Part shown: piece by piece, positions 1 to 9,000 of the stretch
Layout of the letters: every line of letters begins with the position of its first letter
Position numbering within the stretch: the stretch's first letter is position 1
From: Phoronis australis
Lineage: Eukaryota; Phoronida; Phoronidae
Direction: 5' to 3'
Length of the DNA: 22,750 nt
Assembly: GCA_002633005.1 (NCBI GenBank)
Contig: NMRA01000043.1
Coordinates: forward strand, 311,953 to 334,702
The notes under the pieces: generated by a model
What the model was told of the DNA's origin: nothing
What the model saw: only the letters and a program-made list of their open reading frames with translations
Databases searched by the model: none
Made by a program: the position numbers and the translations under genes

Positions 1-18
1 CCCCCCCCCCCCCTCCCA
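1..18. repeat. poly-C low-complexity run at window edge
   Basis: The first 18 bases are all C except one T. A C homopolymer at the very edge is typical of a simple repeat or a contig-end artefact. No function is inferred. Confidence 0.8.
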
Positions 19-994
19 AACACTGAAACTGCACACATTTAAATCTTTTCATTCGTATAATTTTAATTACCGGGGTTAATTAATAAACTCACCATTTCCC
101 TACGCTCTTACTGTTTTATTTTTTTGCGGCCTATGTTACATTACAGCGTTCTGTCGTTCAGTAACTTTTCCAGACGTGACTAAGAGGTGCTGAACGTGCG
201 ATAACATCTGGCTCTTTTGTTAACTACCCAGCTCAGTCTTTTGTCCCGATTGATAACAAGCCCGCCAATTATCTCCCAGGCTTCAAAGGAAACGTATGGT
301 GGTTGCACGCTTATTACCGAACGCGTATGAACACAGTCAAACCCAGTGCGTCCCAGAATAGATTGTCTAACTTCTGTTTTAGTTGGGCGATTTTGGTGAT
401 TCAAAAACGGAACATGATCAGCATTCGACGAGGAATTCAGAAATTCTATTGGTTTAAGCTCAATATGTTATAACTTAACTTTCATTTTTATCAGGCCAGC
501 CCAGTCGGTCTAGAGACGATCTGATCGGAGATTAGAGCCATTATCGAACAAAAGAGCGCAGACCCTCGAACCATAAATTCCAGAATGGAGTTAATCAATC
601 GTGTAAGATATTGACTACGGGGGTAAACTTCCCAACTTGTTGTTGGGCTATAGCATCGAACAAGTTGGGAGCGGCAACGGGATCGCCGTCATGAAATTGA
701 AAAAATCTAGGGGTATAGTTGTCCTAACTTTTGCAGTACTGATCAACGGTTCTATTTACTACTAGTCAGCCAGGGCCCCACGGCCGATGCAACGGTGCCC
801 TTTCCAATTCACTTCCCCTGCTCAGTGACGAAAAAAGATGTCTATGGTTCTTCTGTTTGTGTTAGAACTTTGCAAGTGATCAATTTTTGCAAAAAGTCTA
901 CAGTCAACGGTTGAAGGCGATTTCATGTTAATTTCGGCCGTGCTGTCCTTAGAGCGTAACTGGCTCAGGTTACTAGGGACAAAACCTCTGCTAT
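19..994. other. gene-free GC-richer stretch
   Basis: No convincing exon is visible. The segment looks clearly richer in G+C than the sequence after about 1.45 kb. A 74-codon minus-strand open frame (180-404) has no recognisable domain and no supporting splice sites. The only structure seen is the inverted repeat at 630-670. Confidence 0.5.
630..670. repeat. 12-bp inverted repeat (hairpin)
   Basis: TCCCAACTTGTT (630-641) is exactly complementary to AACAAGTTGGGA (659-670) across a 17-base loop. This could form a cruciform or an RNA hairpin. No mobile-element boundary or terminator role can be shown. Confidence 0.7.
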
Positions 995-1258
995 ATGGCG
1001 ACTATTTCACGTCATCCCCTCACAGTTGTTCTCTTGAACATTGTCATGGGTTTTAGTTGCCAACTTTCGGCAGAGTATGCATGGCCGGGTATTCAAGCTC
1101 ACGTGCAGCATGACTATCCCGAAGCAGCGGCGCTAGGCAAACCTCGTCGTAAATATTGTATAGAACGTATAACCTTCTCAGGCATATGTGACACATGTTC
1201 GGGCATTGAAATAATTTCAAAATCACATGGCATTAACGATGCGAAGAAAGACATTTGA
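995..1258 (+). CDS. hypothetical 87-codon ORF with signal-peptide-like N terminus
   Basis: The frame starts ATGGCG and encodes an N terminus with a hydrophobic stretch (VVLLNIVMGF) followed by a small-residue region, as in a secretory signal peptide. The rest has five cysteines (residues 22, 55, 64, 67 and a pattern CDTC near the end) and no family I recognise. The start context is weak (T at -3, G at +4). There is no obvious poly(A) signal or clear splice donor. It lies in the GC-rich block, where chance open frames are longer. It may be spurious; it is listed because of the signal-like N terminus. Confidence 0.18.
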   Translation: MATISRHPLTVVLLNIVMGFSCQLSAEYAWPGIQAHVQHDYPEAAALGKPRRKYCIERITFSGICDTCSGIEIISKSHGINDAKKDI

Positions 1259-1438
1259 GCCTAATGGGTAGGCCTACCCCAAAGCGTATACCATTGAGTC
1301 ACTACCGGGTGCTATTCCTCCAGAACCAGCCCACATCTTTGACCCTCCGCGACCCCTAGGGGAGACCGTCTCCTTCGCTGACCACCGCGCAACATAAAAC
1401 CATGTACTGAATTTACTATTTTTGGACAAAAAACTACA

Positions 1439-1668
1439 GCATACAACATGAGCTAGGCGAGTTCCCACTGCGACAACACAATGTGCAGCGCCATCTATTT
1501 GCCTTGATGAAAGCCACACTCTCAATTGCTGAGAACGTCTTCGCGGATTTATCCAAAAGCACATTTAAGAGAAAAATTAAAGACTGCAATTTCATTACAC
1601 TACCCTCCCGTGATGAATATATAAGGGACGCTTTCACTTTCAAAACAACATTTTTATTAACAACATAA
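1439..1668 (+). CDS. possible terminal exon of an unidentified plus-strand gene
   Basis: A pyrimidine-rich stretch ends in an acceptor-like ACTACAG at about 1432-1438. The frame behind it stays open to a TAA at 1666-1668. The product has a plausible protein composition, including ENVFADLSKSTFKRKIKD and TLPSRDEYIRDAF, but matches no family I can name. An AATAAA lies downstream near 1709, as expected for a last exon. No upstream partner exon was identified with confidence. The stretch also marks the change from GC-richer to AT-rich sequence. Two overlapping minus-strand open frames exist (1274-1564 and 1434-1643), so the coding strand is not certain. Confidence 0.28.
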
Positions 1669-2213
1669 AACGTTTATTTCTTTCCATTAGAAACAGCACA
1701 TGGGATGAATAAATACTGTATCTAAAATATAACCATTCCACATTGATGAGTAATCAATCCACTTTGAGAACAATTGAAAGCACTTACAATATATGTTGTT
1801 TACACAATTGCTACAAGATATTACACACTCCTTCTTGTCCAATAAAAATTGAATAAAACTTCATCCAAAGAAGTCTCCGTGAAAAAATATTGGCCACAAA
1901 ACCTGATAAACATTTGAAAAACAAACTTGTAAATTACACGTACTTTCACGTAACATTATTTAACGATCTGTAAAATTTCACAAATTTGAAAAAAATAACC
2001 AAAATGTGATATATTTTATGTTTTCAAAGGTTTCTAGCACTGTTATGATTGCTTATAACTTCTAAAAACACTGTTGGAAGCTATGGCATGGAACCTGAAA
2101 ATGACCAAACATTTATTTGGAGATGGTTAAATTTCATGAAAAAATGAAGAAATACAATTTCACTTGTTCATCATATTGGTTCTAAATTGGTGAGACTTTT
2201 TACTACATAGTCC
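1669..2213. other. AT-rich intergenic sequence between convergent genes
   Basis: Strongly AT-rich, with several AATAAA-type hexamers on both strands (for example near 1709 on plus and near 2112 on minus). It fits a shared 3' flank of the plus-strand candidate exon and the minus-strand SC5D gene. No coding signal is seen. Confidence 0.5.
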
Positions 2214-2219
2214 TTTATT
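2214..2219 (-). promoter_or_regulatory. candidate poly(A) signal of SC5D
   Basis: TTTATT on plus reads AATAAA on minus, about 400 bases past the SC5D stop codon at 2625-2627. It is the first canonical hexamer I see downstream of the stop. This implies a 3'UTR of roughly 0.4 kb. Other hexamers lie further on, so alternative 3' ends are possible. Confidence 0.5.
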
Positions 2220-2624
2220 ATATAAGTGGTCCATGAGTAACCCAGTCCAGGTAAAACTTGACTATCGGATGAGAATCCTCCAACGGTTGGAGTTTGGTAA
2301 TGCGAACACAACAGCCCATTGAATTCAGTCCTGCTACTTGGACTGCTGGGTCACCAATGTAATCCTTTATGACATCTCATTATGTCATAAAACTATATGA
2401 ACTTGTTGACTGTTGGCAGCCTAGTCAGCTGGCTCTATCATATTGGCAGCGAATGCATTTCAGTTCACAAATTTAATTGGGTTTTGGCGTGAATTTTCAC
2501 CTGTACTAGGCCCGTCATGTCTATAATAAAGTTGCAATTCTTTACTAAGATCCTGCCAGTGAAAAGCAAACATCAAAATTGAACATGTGTGTCCCAACAT
2601 ATGTTTATCAGAAACAAAAGTCAC

Positions 2625-3038
2625 TCAATCTGACTTCATACTGCGTGTGACGCGACGGTCAGGGGTTGTAGCATTGGTGCTTCCATTCTGTTTCTCCTTT
2701 CTGAGCACCTGGTCGAGAGGACTGTCGCCTTGAAATGCATTTGGATAACGGAATGTGCCACCGATGCGATCCCAGAGGGTGAAGAACTGGCCATAGTTGT
2801 AGTTGTAGAGGGTGTGGTGGTCCGTGTGGTGTGCTGAGCCATTCACGAAGGGCTTGAGACACTCCGGCACACGGTAATCTCCGTCATGGATCGATACCGT
2901 CCAGAAGTTGACGAAGGCAAACAGGACAAGATATGTGACCTTATGTAGAGGAAACAGGAAGGGATAGATGTGGTAGGGCAGGCTCTGCATGAATCCGTCA
3001 ATGGGGTGAAAAGCATGCGATGCAAACGGTGTCGGCAC
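2625..3038 (-). CDS. SC5D: SC5D coding exon 4 (last)
   Basis: Starts after a pyrimidine-rich acceptor (CTCCTTACCTCATAG) in phase 0 and runs 137 codons to a TGA at 2627-2625. It carries the [12 protein letters not shown] signature, a hydrophobic segment and the third histidine cluster AHHTDHH, followed by the conserved [15 protein letters not shown]. The tail after this is charged, Ser/Thr-rich and not conserved with vertebrates, as is usual for this protein. Confidence 0.95.
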   Translation of the reverse strand: MPTPFASHAFHPIDGFMQSLPYHIYPFLFPLHKVTYLVLFAFVNFWTVSIHDGDYRVPECLKPFVNGSAHHTDHHTLYNYNYGQFFTLWDRIGGTFRYPNAFQGDSPLDQVLRKEKQNGSTNATTPDRRVTRSMKSD

Positions 3039-6000
3039 CTATGAGGTAAGGAGAGAAATGTGAGCCATGGAGATGATGTTCCTTCAGTTATGAGCAAGTC
3101 TGTTGGAAATCAGAAACGTGTTATCAATCCCCACATTGACCACACTGCATAATCACCATTGGAACATGAATGCAGAGTTCATTAACAACAGGAAGGGCAA
3201 CTTTGACAGAAGGAAGAACTACAAGTTTCATGTGCTCTCAACTATTACCTCACTGCAAGGTATAGCTCTCAATTAAATACAACTATAACCTCACTGCAAG
3301 GTATAGCTCTCAACTAAATACAACTATAACCTCACTGCAAGGTATAGCTCAATTTCTGTTCAGTACGTAAATGCATTTCTTAAGGTTTTTTCCAGCCACA
3401 TGATAATCGGGTAGAGAAAACAAAAATGCCAGTCAGCACAATGACACTGTGAGTTCCTTTTCTTATGGCTGGTTCAAATAATGTCGCAAAAGTCAAAGTC
3501 GCAGCATTTCTTGCAGTCCCCGTAGGTTGGTGCAGACATTGTAGTAAGTACAACCACATCGCAGTTGTCTCTAGATGCTGCATATACAGTAAGTACAACC
3601 ACAATGCAGTTGTCTCTAAATGCTGCTGATACAGTATCTGCACACATTTTAAAATAACTGCAAGCTCTCTGGTACACACTGTACCAGACATGCGCAGGCC
3701 TCTCATATGTGTCCATTGCACTGATCACCTGGAACCATTTTTTGCTTTAAATATAGAGTTAAAACTGAGCTGAGGAGCTGGAGATCTGACTCAAGGGTCT
3801 AGCAGTGTACCCCAGTGGGACTCGAGGGTCTAGCAGTGTGCCCCAGTGGGACTCAAGGGTCTAGCAGTGTGGCCCAGTGGGACTCAAGGGTCTAGCAGTA
3901 TGGCCCAGTGGGACTCAAACCCAGGAAGTTGAGTAAAGGAAGAGGACACTTATCCCACTGGGCCACAGTGTCTCCTCCTGTGGGCATGATGCTGCAAGTA
4001 GTTTATATACTTGCTGACCATTTATTTAAAGTGATGCTATCTGGAAGAAATATGATTTTCTGAAATCAGCCACAGTGCAGATTCGAGCTGGGATCTTTCA
4101 CGGATCAGTCAAACGCTCTGCCGTTGAGTTAAAAGGCACTCGCTAAATGAGAGAGTATTTTAAGTGTACTTAACTGGTAAAGTCCCTGACTTTGATTTTG
4201 GTAAATGTCTGGTAGACATCACCAAGAATTTCAGATTTGTACCCAAACCCCAAATTTGAAACATAACATATTTTAATGTTTTATACCTCTTCTACAAAGC
4301 TAAAAACTTCCAAAAGTCTATCACAAACAACAATTCAAAAACTTCATTTTCAGTAGTAAAACTAATGTCCTATAAATATTTAATAATACATTGACTGGGG
4401 GAGGGGGGACTGCGACTACAACAATTATAACATTAAGTGGACCAATCTTAACACTCCACATTGTTTATCACTCACTTTCCACTTGTGATGGTCTTTATGG
4501 ATGTACTTGTATATTGATTTGTGATGAAGACCATAGTGGATCCAGTAGATCAGACAGTCCGTGAAGAGTATAAATGTGATGCAACTCAGTGCCACGAACA
4601 GCCAACCTGTAAAATCAAAAGCCCTGGCGGATAAAGAATGTCCTAATTGCGACCAACCACAATTTTCAGGAAAAAAAAGTCCCAGATGCTCGATGACCTT
4701 TTTCTTCTTCAGTTTTGTCATGTTCGTAAGGGAGTGTAGGGACTCCTAAAACCCGCCTATGAAATGAACAGTGTGAACGTGACTGGGGTTGTGGTACCAA
4801 GAATCTGTTGCATTAGGAAAAAAATGCTTTCAAGGTGCATTTTTTGGGGAATTTAGAACATTTAATTTACCAAAAAAGGCATTGTGAACCTTTTTGTACA
4901 TAAATGAAGTTGACAAATTAACAATTCTTTAAAACAGGAGTGTAATCTAGTGACTAACCAGATGCTTCAGGTCAGCTATGTTCATTCACAATTTACCATT
5001 TGACTAGATCAACAGCAGAAAAGGTAATAAAATAATACAACCCATCAGACAAACATTGTGCGACTTGCTGAGAGTCACTTCACTTCCAGACTGAAGAATT
5101 GATATTTCTACGTTTTTATAAACACTGACTAAAAAGATTCAAAATGCCGTCACAGTAAGTAAAATATACACATTCCACAAAAAGATACTTTTAACAGATA
5201 ACTTTGCTCTTTACCAATGCTGTACACAGAACAATTCAATTCATTTACAATACAAATGCTTGTAAACAAAACAGGAAAGGTAAGCTTTCGAACAAAGAAA
5301 GGTAGCATCCCCTTTTTCAACTAAGTGTTTTCTTCACATAAATCATTAGAAAGTCTTGCTGAAGTCACGCATTAGTACAGTAAAACTTGTGTAAGAATTA
5401 TTACCCCAGGAGTCAATGGTCTGACATTTATCTGATAAGGCCAAGCTGGATAAATTAGGTGCAACATTAAGAAAATACAGCCACCTCTCGCATTGTGATA
5501 TCTTAAGCTAACAAATGCCTCAGAAGAAAGTAATCGCGGATCTTTCAAATGGGGCTATTCGGAAAATCTACAATAACTAGAGGGTGTGCGTGTACTAGTG
5601 GTGATAGATTAACAGCCTCGATTTCGCGAGCCCTTTCAATACATGGTGAAATGGCTTGCAGCTGTGCCAACTGAATCTGAGATTGCATAAAAAGGGTGCT
5701 TCTATGAGAGGAAGTAAGCACGAACTCATACAAAGGTAAGGTTTGTGATTATTTTTACGATTATTCCATGATTATTCTACCGATGCCTGTTAACTGAGGC
5801 ACTCGCCGATGTCGACTTCGCGGCAGTCAGTCGCCAGCCAGAGTCTGGTTAATCTTTATATGTTGTGATATGTGATACGATACTTGACGTAGCAATCGGG
5901 ATCTTTCGTACATCAAAGCATTATTATTGTTTGGAATGATTTCTAAAAGTTTATCAGTGATAGTTACATCAATCAATGCTGAATGTTTATGCTGTCAACT

Positions 6001-9000
6001 CGATACAGGTTAATGAGTTAAGATTACAATCCAATCCCAATGGTAAAGGGTACGTGAGTGATAAATATCCATTGCATTAGACTATTTGTTTACTCCCTAT
6101 CATATGTCTTCTGGCAATCTGTTACACGTTGAAATGGAAATCTATCACGTCAGTTTTCACGTAACCTTTGGTTTTTAGGTTTGAAGGCTTGTACCGTGCA
6201 GAGGAGATATGCTGTTTTGCTACTTGTATCAATTGTAAAACCACGAAAATATATTACATTTTCCGAATTCACAGTGACTGAATAGTCTTAACTCATGCCT
6301 TGAAATGTTGCAAGTCGTTATAAATTCAAATGACTGCCATTTTTGTGAAAATTGCATTTTTGATGGTGCCTTACGATTTGTAATTACTCTTAAACAACAG
6401 AAAGATTATCCATCATTTTTAAATGACCCAAGTCTTCATATCTTCTATTAGAAGAAAAACGGTTCCCTCAACCTTAGGCTAGAAGTATGCTTGACAGACC
6501 CATGAACCTGTAATCTGAGTTTAAAATTGCTGAAAGTATCAAAATTAAAAAGGCTTGAAAATGGGTAACAAAGGTTTGAAGTTGTCTCAAAAAACTTGTA
6601 TATTTTACAGACAAGTGATGCGTTTAAAGAATTGTTATGGCTAGGGATAAAAAATAAAGACACAGTTTTATGCAATACTCATTATATACACCCTTGGTTT
6701 CTGAAAATAGTAAATATTTACTTTTATGTGAAACTGTAGACCAATCACCATATATTTTTGAAAAACAGGGATAACATTTTTGATCCAATCTGGAGTACTT
6801 AATTATTCATATTTCAATATTTGTTCCAGGTTCAGTGACATTTTAAGGCCACTTCAAGCTGTATCATAGACAAGCTTTGTTACTCCGTTCTCTTCCCACA
6901 GCACTTCCACACACCAGCAGTGCTGCATGGCACAATGTGCAAGTCAGTGGCCCTGGAGAAATGTGAATCGCAGTACTAAGTTACCATAAGACAATGTGCC
7001 AGTGGAGTGTCTGTGTATCCAGACGAACTATATCTGACTGCTACACAAATAAGCCTTGTTGGTGAGGATGCCCTTTCATAGGCAATGAGTCATGTGTGGA
7101 CAATAGCTTATTTCCTTTCCTGGAAGAAACATGAGGGACTGAAGCTAAAGAAGACCTAGTCACACTCTGGTCTAGTTCAGAGTCTGATTTTGGGCTCAAA
7201 ACGATTCAAGTGATATGCTGCTGTGTTTACCTTCAAGGGTCTAATTGTGGATGTTATTGAGGCTGAATGAGGTTACATGAAAGAAAGCCACGTGTTGAAA
7301 CTGGACCTTTTTTACAAGCGCTTCTATAGGCCATTGAAACTAGAACCCAGTGAAATGAAAGCCAAAAGCTGAGTGACATTAAATTTTCCTTTCAGAAGAA
7401 AGGCTTTATACTATTGGTAAAAACTTTTCAATTTGGTACAGATTATGGGGAAATGACATTCAGTGACTGCATCGATTGTCTTATTGTATGTTTTCAATTG
7501 TAGCTAGCTGCTATGCACAAGATTCGAGAATAAACAATTATCAGTGTATTTAAAAACAAATGGCAAACTGAAAAAGCACAGAAAGAAACAACATTGCGAG
7601 GGAGTCCATAATCAGGCATATCAGGTGCTGAATTACTGAATTACGTTCAATTCTCTCAGGTTATTGCTGAAGGATTGCTTTTCACTTTGTCCAACGGTGA
7701 AATAGATGGTCAGGCGGTTGGTTTCAGTTGTTTTTTCTTGCCTGTAACAGAATAGAAATATTAGCAAATTGTAAAAGAAAAGGCAAGACAAAACTACTTT
7801 TGTAAGGCAGAACATACTTGACATTTCATCTTCATGTTTATGTGTAGAAACTAATAACCTTTGTACCCAAGTCTTATTTAATAACTGCATAAAAATATGT
7901 GAAACAGGCTAAAAGTGATTTAACAATGTGTATTTTTCATGACACTTAAAATGTGCTTCTGATCTCAACAAGTAAAATTCATTCTAGGTGTCAATTTTTT
8001 TCCAATGCAATGTTACGACATTTACTGAATTAAGGCTTATTCATGTTAATTCGATAACTGAGCTGGTGGTCCTGGGGGTGGGGTCCACGATAAAATAAGG
8101 AAACTCACTCATCTAGAGAATTTTATTGGAAACAGCATAGTTTTGAAGAGAAACTGCTGTGAAAAAGTCACTCTTGACTTCTGTGCATCACGTACCATAC
8201 ACCTCTTATTTTTTGAGCGCACTCCCACCCAGGACAATATGAATATGTGCTGCTAGCCTACCCGGCATCGGGTGAGTTTCCAAAAAGAAACACTTAGTTC
8301 CACTCAATAAAACTGTTATTCAGTGGGGTAACTGGTGGGGATAACATCACCGAACGATGTTGATAGAAACTGATTGCTAAAAACTTACCAAGTAATGTTG
8401 TGTAGTCTCCGAATGGAACTGCATAGTCATAGACATAGAGCACACACGGGGCTTCAGCATCCACACACTTTTTGTCAGTTAGTTGACCCTGTTGACCGCA
8501 ATTGTCCACGAATATAGTAACCTTAGGTCTTTTGGGAATTTGTGGCCACCTGTCGAAGACTTGCACCAGGGAAATTAGCAGTAATAAGGCTTAGCGCGAC
8601 GACGTATTTTGATAAAAATTCCATCTTTTACCAGTTGTTTACATACAGACAGCCACGCATGCGCAATTTAATCACCACTAGTACAGCAGCGACACCGCGA
8701 GGAGAATTCTCCGGATAGCCCCATTAGAAATCTAAGATTTCAAGCAGTTCTGGTGCAGACCATGCGAAATTGATAATTTTTAAACACAAAAAGAGAGCCT
8801 AGTTTTCTGTGATGATAGAAAACTGACGGAATTCACAAAATCTGACTTCCTTCATGGAATTTCAAAAAGAATTTAGAATATTTCAGCAGATACCGTGATT
8901 CTAACATTTTTGGCGAATTACAAAAAATATGAATAAAACCAATCAAATTCAATAATTCTGACCACAAATCAATTGTCGTGCAGCAAGTTATCGGTGAGAT

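Noticed and set aside
2636-3097. Three further minus-strand open frames over SC5D exon 4
   Set aside because: They are out-of-frame shadows of the conserved desaturase exon and of the adjacent intron.
3380-3728. Overlapping minus-strand ORFs of 113 and 84 codons
   Set aside because: The repeated [17 protein letters not shown]-type segment is a short internal DNA duplication, with no domain, no splice context and a position inside SC5D intron 3.
6448-6675. 75-codon minus-strand ORF in SC5D intron 2
   Set aside because: AT-rich composition, low-complexity residues, no domain and no splice sites.
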